Of a stretch of DNA of 64,000 nt, positions 26,319 through 35,869 are shown piece by piece. Below the pieces are notes generated by a model. The model made no database searches. It was not told the DNA's origin and saw only the letters and a list, made by a program, of their open reading frames with translations. How positions within the stretch are numbered: the first letter of the stretch is position 1; every line of letters starts with the position of its first letter. Both the position numbers and the translations under genes were made by a program. The DNA comes from Agaricicola taiwanensis (GTDB lineage: Bacteria; Pseudomonadota; Alphaproteobacteria; Rhizobiales; Methylopilaceae). The stretch is from assembly GCF_014635245.1 (NCBI RefSeq), contig NZ_BMCP01000006.1, positions 50,431 to 114,430 of the forward strand, given 5' to 3'.

Positions 26319-27415
26319 CGGTAATCCTTTTCGCGGACCCGCTGCTCCAGCCACAGCGAATAGCGTGAGATGCCGAAGCAGATGATGAAGTACATGGTGG
26401 CGACGAAGAGATAGGTTTCCGCGTAGGGCGCGGGCCAGGCCGGGTCCGCTGCCGCCGCCCGTCCCGCGCTCAGCATGTCGAACACGCCAACGATAAGGAC
26501 GAGGCTGGTGTTCTTGACCATGACGATGGCGGTGTTGGTGAGGGGTGGAATGACCTTCTGGATCGCCTGCGGCAGGATGATGTGCCAGACCATCTTCCAA
26601 CGCGGGATGCCAAGGGCCCGGGCCGCCTCCTCCTGCCCTCCCGATACGCCCTGCAGCCCGCCGCGCACCACCTCGGCAAGATAGGCCGCGGCGAAGATGG
26701 TGAGCGCCGCCAGCGTGCGACCGAGCTTGTCGATGCTCCAGCCCGCCGGCAACAGCAGCGGCAGCAGGATGGACGCCACGAACAAGAGGCCGACCAGCGG
26801 CAGGCCGCGCACCACCTCGATGGTCAGAACCGACAGGATGCGCGGAACGATGCTGGTGGAGCGGCGGCCCAGCGCCAGCACCACGGCAAAGGGAAAGCCG
26901 AGGCCAAGCGACAGGACGGCCAGGAGCAGGGTGACCGGCAAGCCTCCCCAGCGGTTGGTGGACACGACGGACATGCCGAAAACGCCGCCCCACATCAGCG
27001 TCAGCATGGCCGCGATCAGCACGCCCCACCCGAGGATCAGCTTTGTGCCCCACAGGCGCGGCGACAGTGTCATCAGAACGCCGCCGAGCACGAGGCCGAT
27101 GACGAGAAGCGGCCGCCATTGCTCCTCCGGCGGATAGACGCCGAAGAGGATGAAGCGCAGCTTGTCGGCGATGAAGGCCCAGCAGGCGCCCTGCTCCTGG
27201 CACAGGCGGGCATCGCCGCCCGGCCAGACCGCATCCAGCACCGCCCAATCGATGGCGGCCGGAACAGTGGCGATCAGAAGGGCGCCGGTGGCGACGGTCA
27301 GCACCGAACTGAAAAGGTCGGCAAAGAAAATCTGCCGGAGCGTGCGCCGCGCGGCGGGAGGCGGCGCGGAGGCGGCCGAAAGTTCCGGCCGCTCGGAAAG
27401 AGTTGCGATGCTCAT
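26315..27415 (-). CDS. aapM: General L-amino acid ABC transporter permease
   Basis: A 366-aa permease with the large N-terminal extension and periplasmic insertion ([11 protein letters not shown] region, about residues 85-115) that distinguish AapM/BztC from short HisMQ permeases. The EAA loop is [22 protein letters not shown]. Translation starts at ATG 27415, overlapping the aapQ stop; the longer frame to 28024 is a shadow of aapQ. Confidence 0.93.
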   Translation of the reverse strand: MSIATLSERPELSAASAPPPAARRTLRQIFFADLFSSVLTVATGALLIATVPAAIDWAVLDAVWPGGDARLCQEQGACWAFIADKLRFILFGVYPPEEQWRPLLVIGLVLGGVLMTLSPRLWGTKLILGWGVLIAAMLTLMWGGVFGMSVVSTNRWGGLPVTLLLAVLSLGLGFPFAVVLALGRRSTSIVPRILSVLTIEVVRGLPLVGLLFVASILLPLLLPAGWSIDKLGRTLAALTIFAAAYLAEVVRGGLQGVSGGQEEAARALGIPRWKMVWHIILPQAIQKVIPPLTNTAIVMVKNTSLVLIVGVFDMLSAGRAAAADPAWPAPYAETYLFVATMYFIICFGISRYSLWLEQRVREKDYR

Positions 27416-28554
27416 CGTTGCACCAGTGCCACGCGGCGGTTGTACCAGTTCATGAACAGCGAGACGGCGAGGCTGATGGTAAGGAACACGCCCAGCATGA
27501 TGATGATGCTCTCGATGGCCTGGCCGGTCTGATTGATGACGGTGCCGACCACCAGCCCGAATTCCGGATAGCCCACCGCGAGCGCCAGCGTGGTGTTCTT
27601 GACCGTGGAGAGATATTGCGTCGTCAGCGGCGGGATGATGATGCGCAGGGCCTGGGGGATGATGACGTGGAACAGCGTCTGGCTGTCCCTGAGGCCGATG
27701 GCGCGGCCGGCTTCCCACTGGCCTTTTCCCACGGCATCGATTCCGCCCCGGATGATCTCGCCGATATAGGCGGACGTATAAACCACGAAGCCGATGATGA
27801 GAGCGGTGAACTCCGAGGAGAGACGCATACCCCCGGTGAAGTTGAAGCCAGTCAGCTCCGGCACGCTCACCGCAGCACGCCCGCCGCCAGCGACAAAGGC
27901 GAGGAGCGCAAGTACGAACGGGGCGATCGTGATGGCCGCTAGCATCGTCACCGCAAGGCCTCGGCGTCTGCGATAGATCAGTCCCGCAGCAAGGGTTAGC
28001 AAGCTGGCGGTGGCGCCGACCCACAGCAGGGAGGTGATGCCCTCCAGATGAAGGCTCGGCAGATAGATCCCGCGCAACGAGATGAAAACGCCGCCGACGG
28101 GATTGAGCGCCTGGCGCGGCCCCGGCAGGGCCGTGGTGGCGATCGCATACCAGAACAGCAGCTGGACGATCAGCGGTGTGTTCCTGATGACCGTGATATA
28201 GGCGCCGGTCACCCCCGACGTCAGCGGGTTGGACGAGCGGCGGCCGAGACCGACCACGAGGCCGACCAAGGTGGAGAGCACGATGGCGATGGCGGAGATA
28301 TAGAGCGTGTTGGCGAGGCCCACCACGAAGGCCCAGGCGATGGTATTGGCCGGGCTGTAGGCGACGATGCTTTCAGAGATGGGAAAGTTGGACGGCCGCC
28401 AGAGGAAGTCGAGGCCCACGCGGATACCGCGTGCGGTCAGATTGGTGACCGCATTGTCATAGAGCCAGTAGAGCCCGGCAAGGCACGCCGCCAGCAGCAC
28501 AGTCTGTGCCGTCAGGCTGCGTGCCCTTTCGCTATACCACAGGGAGGAAAGCAT
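27412..28554 (-). CDS. aapQ: General L-amino acid ABC transporter permease
   Basis: A 380-aa permease of the AapQ/BztB type, with the characteristic long loop between the first and second membrane segments ([21 protein letters not shown]) and a further cytoplasmic/periplasmic insertion around residues 150-220. The EAA loop is [22 protein letters not shown]. It starts 15 bp after aapJ; unlike the other transport operons here there is no intercistronic hairpin. Confidence 0.93.
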   Translation of the reverse strand: MLSSLWYSERARSLTAQTVLLAACLAGLYWLYDNAVTNLTARGIRVGLDFLWRPSNFPISESIVAYSPANTIAWAFVVGLANTLYISAIAIVLSTLVGLVVGLGRRSSNPLTSGVTGAYITVIRNTPLIVQLLFWYAIATTALPGPRQALNPVGGVFISLRGIYLPSLHLEGITSLLWVGATASLLTLAAGLIYRRRRGLAVTMLAAITIAPFVLALLAFVAGGGRAAVSVPELTGFNFTGGMRLSSEFTALIIGFVVYTSAYIGEIIRGGIDAVGKGQWEAGRAIGLRDSQTLFHVIIPQALRIIIPPLTTQYLSTVKNTTLALAVGYPEFGLVVGTVINQTGQAIESIIIMLGVFLTISLAVSLFMNWYNRRVALVQR

Positions 28555-28569
28555 AGCGTCCCGGTCCTC

Positions 28570-29604
28570 TCACTGGAACGCGAGCGGAAACATCAGGCCG
28601 CCGTCGGTGAACAGGCGGTTGGGTCCGCGCTCGATCTTCAGCGGGCTGCCGGCACCCAGATTGCGGTCGAACACTTCGCCGTAATTGCCGAGCTGCTTGA
28701 TGATGTTGTAGGCGAACTTCTCGTCGAGCCCGAGCGCGGCGCCATTGCCGGGTTCCGTCCCGAGGAAGCGCATGATGCGTGGGTCTTTCGACTCCTGCAT
28801 CTCCTCGACGTTAGCCTGGGTGATGCCGAACATCTCGGCCGCCAGCATGGCCTGCACCGACCATTTGACGATGTCGTACCAGCGGTCGTCGCCGTGGCGC
28901 ACCGCGACGGAGAGCGCGTCCATGTAAGGGGTCGCGGGGAAGATGACGTAGTCATCAGGGTTCTTCGCCTGGGTTGCGCGCACGGAGGCGAGCGCTGCTG
29001 CATCGGTGATCAGCGCGTCGCAACGCCCGGAGAAGAAGGCCTGCCGTGTCGCGGCGACATTGTCGAAGATCACGGTCTTCAGGTTGAGGTTGTGCTTGGT
29101 GGAGACATCATTGACCACCACTTCGGTCGTGGAGCCCGTCTGCACGCAGACCGAGGCGCCGGCCATGTCCTCGACCTTGGTTACACCGATCGATTTCGGC
29201 ACCATGAAGCCGGTGAACTCGTAATAATTGACGGCGGCGAAGTTGATGCCGTTGGCATCGCGCCGCAGCGTCCAGGTGAGGGTGCGCGGCAGCATGTCGA
29301 TCTCGCCGGTCTGCAGCGCCGGGATGCGCTGCTGCCCGCTGAGCGGCACGAATTCCACCTTGTCCTTGTCGTTGAAGACCGCGACGGCGACCGCGCGACA
29401 GGTCTCCACATCGAGCCCGCGCCAGTAGCCCTGGCCATCAGGCGCGCCGAAGCCCACCGTGCCCTGGCTCGCACCGCAGATGATGTGGCCGCGCTGCTTC
29501 ACCGCCTCCAGCGTCGACTGCGCCGTGGCGGCGGAAGATCCGAGGATCGGGAGCGCGAGCGCGAGGCCCGCGAGCAGTATCGACTTTCCCTGACGCATTC
29601 TCAT
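28570..29604 (-). CDS. aapJ: General L-amino acid ABC transporter substrate-binding protein
   Basis: A 344-aa periplasmic protein. The signal peptide ends near AATAQS and the mature protein begins TLEAVKQRGHIICGASQGTVGF, with VETCRAVAVAVFND, TGEIDMLPRTLTWTLRRD and VCVQTGSTTEVVVND as in AapJ/BztA. Length fits AapJ (about 341 aa). Start taken at ATG 29604 with AGAGGG nine bases upstream; ATG 29598 is an alternative. It lies 17 bp downstream of metC, so metC and aapJQMP form one operon. Rhizobial Aap has broad L-amino-acid specificity; here the linkage to metC suggests sulfur amino acids may be the main cargo. Confidence 0.93.
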   Translation of the reverse strand: MRMRQGKSILLAGLALALPILGSSAATAQSTLEAVKQRGHIICGASQGTVGFGAPDGQGYWRGLDVETCRAVAVAVFNDKDKVEFVPLSGQQRIPALQTGEIDMLPRTLTWTLRRDANGINFAAVNYYEFTGFMVPKSIGVTKVEDMAGASVCVQTGSTTEVVVNDVSTKHNLNLKTVIFDNVAATRQAFFSGRCDALITDAAALASVRATQAKNPDDYVIFPATPYMDALSVAVRHGDDRWYDIVKWSVQAMLAAEMFGITQANVEEMQESKDPRIMRFLGTEPGNGAALGLDEKFAYNIIKQLGNYGEVFDRNLGAGSPLKIERGPNRLFTDGGLMFPLAFQ

Positions 29605-29621
29605 GGTTCTAATCCCTCTGG

Positions 29622-30830
29622 TTATGGTGATGGGGCCTCTGCTTGGTGCAGGGTCTCGTTGTGAAGGCTGTCCGCGATGGCGCGTGCGATGGGCAGGAGG
29701 TCGGTCCACAGGTCCCGCGGGTCCTCCAGGCCAATGCTGATGCGAAGAATGGTGCCCGGGTGCACCGAAGCCGTGACCGAGCGGTCACCGGTGACGTTCA
29801 TGGGCGCGAGCAGGCTGTGCGTGCCGCCCCAGGAGGCACCGATGGAAAAGACCTTCGCCGCCGTCAGGAGGTCGGGAAGCGCCTCTTCCGCCGCCGGCGG
29901 TACGATGAGGCTGAAGACCCCGCTCGCGCCGCTGAAGTCGCGTTTCCAGAATTCGTGGCCGGGATTGTGTTCGAGCGCCGGGTGCAGGACGAGATGGGCG
30001 GGCACCAACTCAGCGAGACGCTGAGCAAAATCAATGGCGACGGCCGCGCAATGTGCCAGCCGCACACCCATGGTCTCCAGGCCCCGCAGGACCAGCGCGC
30101 AGTCATCCGGCGAGACGCCGATGCCCATCATGCGCATGGTGTCCTTCAGCCGCCGCTGCTGCGGCAGTTCGCGGACACTGACCGATCCCATGAGAAGATC
30201 GGAGTGGCCGCCGACATATTTGGTCAGCGCCTCCACCGAGAAGTCGACGCCATGGTCCAGCGGCTTGAAGTTGAGCGGGGTCGCCCAGGTGTTGTCGCAG
30301 GCAACAAGCGCGCCGCCGGCATGAGCCGCTGCGACGATGGCCGGAATGTCCTGCACCTCCATGGTGGTGGAACCGGGAGACTCGGTCCAGACCAGCTTGA
30401 CGGTCGGGTCCATCAGCTCGGCGATGCCGCCGCCGATCATGGGATCATAGACCTTGTAGGAGATGCCCCGCGGCTTCAGGAAATTTTCGCAAAAGCCCGT
30501 GGCCGGCGGATAGGCCGTGTCGGCGATCAGCACGCTGGCGCCGGGCATCAGCACCGTGGTCATGACAAGCGCGATGGCAGCCTGACCGGAGGGCACCAGC
30601 ACGGTGCGCACGCCCCGTTCCAGCTCCGTCAGCGCCGCTTCCAAGGTCCGGCTCGTCGGCGTGCCGTGCAGCCCATAGGAATAGCCGTCGGGGCCCCGGT
30701 ATTTGCGATCGGCGTAGGACTTCGCGTCCTTGAAGACGATGGTTGATGCCCGGTAGGTCGGGACCGCGAGACTGGCGAAGCCCTCATGGGAAACCTCGGG
30801 GCGCATCACGCAAAGCGTCTTGTCGTGCAT
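29622..30830 (-). CDS. metC: Cystathionine beta-lyase (Cys/Met metabolism PLP enzyme)
   Basis: A 402-aa fold-type I PLP enzyme of the gamma family. Motifs: YGLHGTPTSRTLEAALTELE, VLVPSGQAAIALVMTTVL, TESPGSTTMEVQDIPA, CDNTWATPL and the PLP lysine in SVEALTKYVGGHSDLLMGS. The pattern fits MetC-type beta-lyases that cleave cystathionine to homocysteine, pyruvate and ammonia; cystine or other thioether amino acids may also be substrates. ATG 30830 with GAGGAAG four bases upstream. First gene of the aap operon and divergent from a LysR regulator. Confidence 0.92.
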   Translation of the reverse strand: MHDKTLCVMRPEVSHEGFASLAVPTYRASTIVFKDAKSYADRKYRGPDGYSYGLHGTPTSRTLEAALTELERGVRTVLVPSGQAAIALVMTTVLMPGASVLIADTAYPPATGFCENFLKPRGISYKVYDPMIGGGIAELMDPTVKLVWTESPGSTTMEVQDIPAIVAAAHAGGALVACDNTWATPLNFKPLDHGVDFSVEALTKYVGGHSDLLMGSVSVRELPQQRRLKDTMRMMGIGVSPDDCALVLRGLETMGVRLAHCAAVAIDFAQRLAELVPAHLVLHPALEHNPGHEFWKRDFSGASGVFSLIVPPAAEEALPDLLTAAKVFSIGASWGGTHSLLAPMNVTGDRSVTASVHPGTILRISIGLEDPRDLWTDLLPIARAIADSLHNETLHQAEAPSP

Positions 30831-30871
30831 TGAACTTCCTCAACTGTCAGGAGCTTCAGTATCGAAGGGCG

Positions 30872-30929
30872 GACCTAGCAGAACAATTGACAAGCTCGCC
30901 TAGGTCTATGCATAAACCTTATAGGTTTA
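30872..30929. promoter_or_regulatory. Two inverted repeats in the metC/LysR intergenic region
   Basis: GACCTAG (30872-30878) and CTAGGTC (30900-30906) form a 7-bp inverted repeat with a 21-bp spacer. Nearer the LysR gene, TAAACC-TTATA-GGTTTA (30913-30929) is a perfect 6-bp dyad ending 13 bp before the start codon. Both are plausible sites for the divergent LysR regulator: recognition site plus activation site. Neither has been tested. Confidence 0.5.
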
Positions 30930-30942
30930 CGCGGCAGGTTTC

Positions 30943-31839
30943 ATGAACTTCAGGCAGATCGAAGCCTTCCGGTCGGTCATTATCAGCGGCACCGTGTCCC
31001 GCGCCGCGGAGCTCATGGGCGTCACCCAGCCCGCCGTCAGCCGCAGCATCACTGAACTTGAAGCCCGCGTCGGCTTTGCCCTGTTCGACCGGGTCAAGGG
31101 TCGGCTGATCCCGACACCGGAAGCGCAGGCCTTCTTCCGTGATGTGGATGCAAGCTTTGTCGGCCTCGACCGCCTTCGTGCCTCGGCGGCGCGGATCCGC
31201 GATTTCGGCTCCGGCAACATCCGCGTGGCGAGCCTCGCCGCCCTCGGGTCGACGCTGGTGCCACGCGCCATACGTCTGTTCCGTGACAAGTTTCCGACAA
31301 GCGTCGTGACGCTCAACGTCATGTCCTCCTCAGCGGTGCGCAATCATGTCGCCGATGGCGAGTTCGACATCGGCCTTGCCGCCGACGAGGTGGACCTCAC
31401 CGGCGTCGATCATCAGGTCTTCGGCGGCTTTGCCGCGGTCTGCGCCATCCCCCGCGGCCATGCCCTGGCCGAGCGGAGCGTGATCGGTCCGCGCGACCTC
31501 GATGGCGTCGACTATATCGCGCTGTCGCCGGAGGACCGTGCACGGCTCCGCCTTGCCAAGATCTGCGAGGAAGCCGGCGTGCGCCCCCGGCTCGTGACCG
31601 AAACCCCCAACTCCGCCACTGTCTGTGCCCTGGCGCTCGAAGGCGTGGGTGTCGGCATCGTGAACCCCCTCTCGACGGATGGCTTCGCGGCGCGGGGGCT
31701 GGTGTTCCGCCCCTTCAAGCCCGATGTGGAATTCAAGAGCCACCTTCTCTTTCGCCCCGACACCCAGAAGGCGCGGATTCTGCGGGCCTTCATCGCCGCC
31801 CTCCTCAAAGCCCGCAACACGCGCCCTCCTCTCGTCTAA
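30943..31839 (+). CDS. LysR family transcriptional regulator
   Basis: A 298-aa LysR protein beginning MNFRQIEAFRSVIISGTVSRAAELMGVTQPAVSRSITELEA, with the helix-turn-helix at about residues 18-37 and an effector domain from residue 90. It is divergent from metC-aapJQMP and is therefore the likely regulator of that operon. The sequence resembles the group that controls amino-acid and opine uptake genes (for example OccR/NocR-like), but the inducer is unknown. Confidence 0.9.
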   Translation: MNFRQIEAFRSVIISGTVSRAAELMGVTQPAVSRSITELEARVGFALFDRVKGRLIPTPEAQAFFRDVDASFVGLDRLRASAARIRDFGSGNIRVASLAALGSTLVPRAIRLFRDKFPTSVVTLNVMSSSAVRNHVADGEFDIGLAADEVDLTGVDHQVFGGFAAVCAIPRGHALAERSVIGPRDLDGVDYIALSPEDRARLRLAKICEEAGVRPRLVTETPNSATVCALALEGVGVGIVNPLSTDGFAARGLVFRPFKPDVEFKSHLLFRPDTQKARILRAFIAALLKARNTRPPLV

Positions 31840-31927
31840 GGGCCGTTGCAACCTTTTCCGCTCGCGCTATCTTCCTTCTGCGTCCCGCGACACGGGCGGG
31901 TGCACGCCATGAGGTTTTCGCTCCGGC

Positions 31928-33043
31928 ATGTCCGGCTTCCTGATCCGTCCCGCCGAACTTGAGGATCTCGACGCGCTCTGCGCCATCGAGGAGCGTGTCT
32001 TCGACACGGACCGCTTGTCGCGCCGCAGCTTCCGCCACTACATCACCAAGGCGCGCGATGCGCTCCTCGTGGCGGTGGACGAAGACAACAACCTCCTCGG
32101 GTATGCGCTTGTCCTGTTCCGGTCAGGCACCGCCCTCGCCCGACTCTATTCCATCGCCGTGCAGCCGGACCGTCTGAAGAGCGGCATCGGCAGCAGGCTC
32201 ATCAAGGCCGCCGAGGACGAAGCCGAAGCGCGTGACTGTATCCTGCTGCGCCTCGAGGTACGCGCCGACAACCAGGCGGCCATCGAACTTTACAAGCGGC
32301 GAGGCTACAAGCAGTTCGGCACCTATCTCGATTATTATCAGGACCATATGGACGCGCTGCGCTTTGAAAAGCGCCTGATCCCGCATGTGCCGGATTCAAA
32401 AAACACACCGCCCTATTTCGAGCAAACTCTCGATTTCACCTGTGGCCCGGCCTGCATCATGATGGCGCTGGCCTGGGCCGATCCGGCGATCAGGCCGGCG
32501 CGCATTCTGGAGCTCAGGCTCTGGCGGGAGGCGACGACGATCTACATGACCTCGGGGCTCGGTGGCTGTGAGCCCTATGGGCTGGCCGTGACGCTGGCCC
32601 GGCGCGGTCTCAAACCGGAACTGCGCCTGTCCTCTGAAGGCCCGTTCTTTCTCGACAGTGTCCGTTCCGACGAGAAGCGCACCGTTATGCGCCTCGCCCA
32701 GGAAGACTTTCGCGACGAGGCCCAGGCGCTGGATATTCCCATCCGTCTCGAGCCCGTCGGCGCCGCCGGTCTCATTGCTGCCCTGGATGAAGGCGCGATC
32801 GCCATCGTTCTCGTCTCCGGCTTTCGCATGTTTGCGCAGAAGGTGCCGCATTGGGTTCTGGCCCACGGCCATGACGACCGTCATGTCTTCGTTCACGATC
32901 CCTGGATCGAGACCGACGATCTTGAGACACGTTCTTCGGCGGCAAATCTCCCCATTCCCATTTCCGAATTCGACCGGATGGCGCGCTATGGCAAAGACGG
33001 ACTGCGCGCCGCCGTCATCATTAGAAAAGGCGCCGACGCATGA
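31928..33043 (+). CDS. Bifunctional GNAT acetyltransferase / C39-like peptidase fusion
   Basis: A 371-aa two-domain protein. Residues 1 to about 150 are a RimI-like GNAT domain (LYSIAVQPDRLKSGIGSRLIKAAEDEAEARDC, then LEVRADNQAAIELYKRRGYKQFG). From about residue 155 it becomes a papain-fold C39-like peptidase with all expected catalytic positions: Q166 and C172 in FEQTLDFTCGPAC, H308 in KVPHWVLAHG and D324 in FVHDPW. It lacks the ABC transporter part of bacteriocin exporters and has no signal peptide, so it is cytoplasmic. The stop overlaps the start of the RimK-like ligase gene (ATGA). The pairing suggests a peptide or small-molecule tailoring pathway: cleavage, N-acetylation and amide ligation. 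Confidence 0.85.
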   Translation: MSGFLIRPAELEDLDALCAIEERVFDTDRLSRRSFRHYITKARDALLVAVDEDNNLLGYALVLFRSGTALARLYSIAVQPDRLKSGIGSRLIKAAEDEAEARDCILLRLEVRADNQAAIELYKRRGYKQFGTYLDYYQDHMDALRFEKRLIPHVPDSKNTPPYFEQTLDFTCGPACIMMALAWADPAIRPARILELRLWREATTIYMTSGLGGCEPYGLAVTLARRGLKPELRLSSEGPFFLDSVRSDEKRTVMRLAQEDFRDEAQALDIPIRLEPVGAAGLIAALDEGAIAIVLVSGFRMFAQKVPHWVLAHGHDDRHVFVHDPWIETDDLETRSSAANLPIPISEFDRMARYGKDGLRAAVIIRKGADA

Positions 33044-34515
33044 CCGGCTGGGTGATCCTTGTCGACAATGCCAAAGACTTTCCGAACGCCGATACGCCGC
33101 ACAAGGTCATCACCACGCGGGAATATCTGGCGCGGCCGAGGCTGTTCGACGCCGCTGCGGGGAGGCCAAAGCTCATCAACCTGTCCCGCTCCTATGCCTA
33201 CCAGAGCCGCGGCTATTACGCCTCGCTTCTGGCGGAGGCACGTGGCCACCGCATCATTCCAACCGTGGAAACCATGCTGGAGCTCAGGACCCGCACGCTC
33301 TACGAGCCCGCGATCCCCGAGATCGAGGATGCGCTGAACCGCTGCGCCAAAAAGCTCGACAAGCAGCCTGAGGCGCCCTTCAGCCTGCTCGTCTGCTTCG
33401 GCCGTGCGCAGGATCCGCATTACGAGGGCTTTGCCCGTGTGCTGTTCGACTGGTTCCGCTGTCCGGTGCTGGAGGTCAGCGTCGAACCGGGGCCGTGGCT
33501 TGCCATCGACAAGATCCGCCCCCGCGCCCTCACCAAGCTTGATGAGACCGACACCGCTTTCCTGCATGAGGCGCTGGAGAAGAGCACGCGCCGCGAGTGG
33601 CGCGGGCCGAAGCAGCGCGTGGTGGCCAAATACAGTCTGGCCGTGCTGCACGATCCCAAGGAAGCGATGCCGCCCTCCAACCTCGCGACGCTCAAGCACT
33701 TCGCTCGTCTGGCGGAAAAGCAGTCGGTCGAAGTGAACCCCATCACCAAGAAGAACCTTCACAACCTCGCCGAATACGACGGTCTCTTCATTCGTGAGAC
33801 CACCTCCATCGACAACCACACCTATCGTTTCGCCCGGCGCGCGGTGCATGAGGGCATGCCTGTCATCGACGATCCCGTCTCCATGATCCGCTGCACCAAC
33901 AAGGTCTACCTCATGGAATTGCTCGGCGCGGCGGGCGTCCATATGCCGCCCACGCTGATCCTGTCGGAGGGCGACGATGTGACAAAGGCCATCGACCTCT
34001 TGGGCCTGCCGCTGGTGGTGAAAATCCCGGACGGTTCCTTCTCGCGCGGCATCCATAAGGTGAAGACGGAAGCGGAACTGAAGAAGCTCTGCGCCGACAT
34101 GTTCGAGGACACCGACCTCCTGCTCGCCCAGAAATTCATGCCCACGGCCTATGACTGGCGCGTCGGCGTGCTGGGCGGCGAACCTCTGTTCGCGTGCCAG
34201 TACATGATGGCCAAGAACCATTGGCAGATCATCAAGCACGACAGCAACGGCAGTGCGCTCGAAGGCGGCTTCAAGACCTTCGACCTCGACAAGGCGCCGC
34301 CGGAAGTGGTGACGCTGGGCATGCGCGCCGCCCGGCCCATCGGCCAGGGCCTCTACGGCGTCGACATCAAGGAAACCGACGAGGGCCTCTACGTCATGGA
34401 GGTCAACGACAACCCCAATCTGGAGCATGGCGTGGAAGACGCCGTGCTGAAGGACGAACTCTGGAACCGCATCACCCGGTGGTTCATCGACCGCATGGAG
34501 AAACGGCAGGGATAG
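33040..34515 (+). CDS. RimK family ATP-grasp ligase with RLAN N-terminal domain
   Basis: A 491-aa protein. The N-terminal half (to about residue 200) matches the RimK-like ATP-grasp N-terminal (RLAN) type, beginning WVILVDNAKDFPN and including LINLSRSYAYQSRGYYASLLAEARGH. From about residue 280 comes an ATP-grasp catalytic domain: CTNKVYLMELLGAAGVHMPPT, the ATP-binding lysine strand LPLVVKIPDGSFSRGIHKV, LLAQKFMPTAYDWRVGVLGG and the metal-binding VMEVNDNPNLEHG. It should form an amide bond between a carboxylate and an amino group, probably on a peptide or amino acid. Translationally coupled to the GNAT/C39 gene; this combination recurs in proteobacteria but its product is unknown. Confidence 0.88.
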   Translation: MTGWVILVDNAKDFPNADTPHKVITTREYLARPRLFDAAAGRPKLINLSRSYAYQSRGYYASLLAEARGHRIIPTVETMLELRTRTLYEPAIPEIEDALNRCAKKLDKQPEAPFSLLVCFGRAQDPHYEGFARVLFDWFRCPVLEVSVEPGPWLAIDKIRPRALTKLDETDTAFLHEALEKSTRREWRGPKQRVVAKYSLAVLHDPKEAMPPSNLATLKHFARLAEKQSVEVNPITKKNLHNLAEYDGLFIRETTSIDNHTYRFARRAVHEGMPVIDDPVSMIRCTNKVYLMELLGAAGVHMPPTLILSEGDDVTKAIDLLGLPLVVKIPDGSFSRGIHKVKTEAELKKLCADMFEDTDLLLAQKFMPTAYDWRVGVLGGEPLFACQYMMAKNHWQIIKHDSNGSALEGGFKTFDLDKAPPEVVTLGMRAARPIGQGLYGVDIKETDEGLYVMEVNDNPNLEHGVEDAVLKDELWNRITRWFIDRMEKRQG

Positions 34516-34636
34516 TGTTCTTCTACCGAGCTAAAGTATTAATTCAAAATTTAAATACCTTTTTTGAGATAGATGTAACTAAAAATCGGCAAGTCAGCTT
34601 TACCCATGAAGGGAACCAAACCTCAGGTTCTCCTTC

Positions 34637-35863
34637 ATGCCGTTCACCCGCCTGTCACGCCCTTACTCTTCGCTGGGAAAGCCTCTACGCGCCTTGCGCA
34701 AAAGCGAAGGAGGCGCCGTTGCCGTGATCCTGGCGCTGGCGGGCGTCGCCGTGACGACGCTGTCGGTTCTCACGCTCGATTATACGCGCGCCATCGCGCT
34801 CGAGGCGAGATTGCAGGCGGCGGCAGACGCGGCCGTGCTGAACGCACTTCACATGGACAGCGCAGATAAGGATTTCGCAAAGGCCGCGGAAGATTTCTTC
34901 TATGCGCAGCTCGAGGAGGACGACCGCAAGGCGGTGCTTGATTTTTCAAGCCGAACCGAGGTGCGGGACCGGCTGCTTAATCTCGTCATCGAATTCCGTG
35001 CCAATCTCACCGGCTCGTTCTTCGAAGCCTTTGGCTACGGCGATTTGATCCTGGGCGGCAATGCGACGGCTACCATGGGACCGCCCAGCGGTCTCGGATT
35101 TCATTTCATCCTCGACGTATCAGACTCCATGGGATTGGCCGCGACCGAAGAAGCCCGCGTTGCCCTCCGCAACGCCACGATCAATGTCCCTTTGGGAAGT
35201 TGCGAATTTGCCTGCCACACCGCCGTCAACTTCACCATCGCCCGCGACATTGATGTTCCCCTGCGCATCGATGTCGCGCGCGCGGGTATCGAACGCATGA
35301 TCGGCATTGCGACGACGGACTATGCCGATCGGAATTACACCTACTCCGTTACGGCCATCTCCAACCACTCGGTCAATGTGATCGAGACCACAGCCGATGC
35401 CAGGCAGGTTCTTTCGTCTCTCGCGGACATTGATGTGGGTTTTGGCATGGGCAACACCGACGCCAATTCCTGGTTCAACATATCGCTGCCCCAAACCGCC
35501 GCCTGGCTTGATCTTCACCCTTCCGAGGCCGGGCGCGATGTCGTTGTCCTCGTGACGGACGGCGTCCAGTCCGAAAACCGCACCACCGACGAAAACCTGG
35601 TGAAGCCGCTCGACCTTGCCTACTGCGAGATGCTGAAGCGTAATGGCCGCAAACTTGCGATCATCTATACTGAATATCTGCCCATTCCCGGAGACCACGT
35701 CTACGAGCATCGTGTCAGGTTTTTCCGAGATCAGATCGAACCGAACCTGCGAGCTTGCGCGTCAACCGGCCTTCTGCTGATCGGGAGCAATTCCGGCGAT
35801 CTGACGAGCGTGTTCGAAGACATGTTCCACTTGGTGAACCGCGCGCTTTACCTGTCAAAGTGA
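34637..35863 (+). CDS. TadE/TadG-like protein with von Willebrand factor A domain
   Basis: A 408-aa protein. Residues about 25-70 form the Tad N-terminal module (GGAVAVILALAGVAVTTLSVLTLDYTRA, a single membrane anchor, then ARLQAAADAAVLNAL), as in Flp-pilus-associated TadG. A vWA domain follows, with the MIDAS motif DVSDSMG at residues 160-166 (D160, S162, S164) and a later TDGVQSENR segment. It is an orphan: no other tad genes are nearby. It is preceded by an AT-rich gap of 120 bp and has lower GC than its neighbours. Probably an envelope-anchored adhesion or pseudopilin-like protein. Confidence 0.82.
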   Translation: MPFTRLSRPYSSLGKPLRALRKSEGGAVAVILALAGVAVTTLSVLTLDYTRAIALEARLQAAADAAVLNALHMDSADKDFAKAAEDFFYAQLEEDDRKAVLDFSSRTEVRDRLLNLVIEFRANLTGSFFEAFGYGDLILGGNATATMGPPSGLGFHFILDVSDSMGLAATEEARVALRNATINVPLGSCEFACHTAVNFTIARDIDVPLRIDVARAGIERMIGIATTDYADRNYTYSVTAISNHSVNVIETTADARQVLSSLADIDVGFGMGNTDANSWFNISLPQTAAWLDLHPSEAGRDVVVLVTDGVQSENRTTDENLVKPLDLAYCEMLKRNGRKLAIIYTEYLPIPGDHVYEHRVRFFRDQIEPNLRACASTGLLLIGSNSGDLTSVFEDMFHLVNRALYLSK

Positions 35864-35869
35864 CCGAGA

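Noticed and set aside
30831..30942. SAM-type riboswitch upstream of metC
   Set aside because: The gap is only 112 bp and lacks the conserved SAM-II or SAM-I elements; it contains DNA dyads instead.
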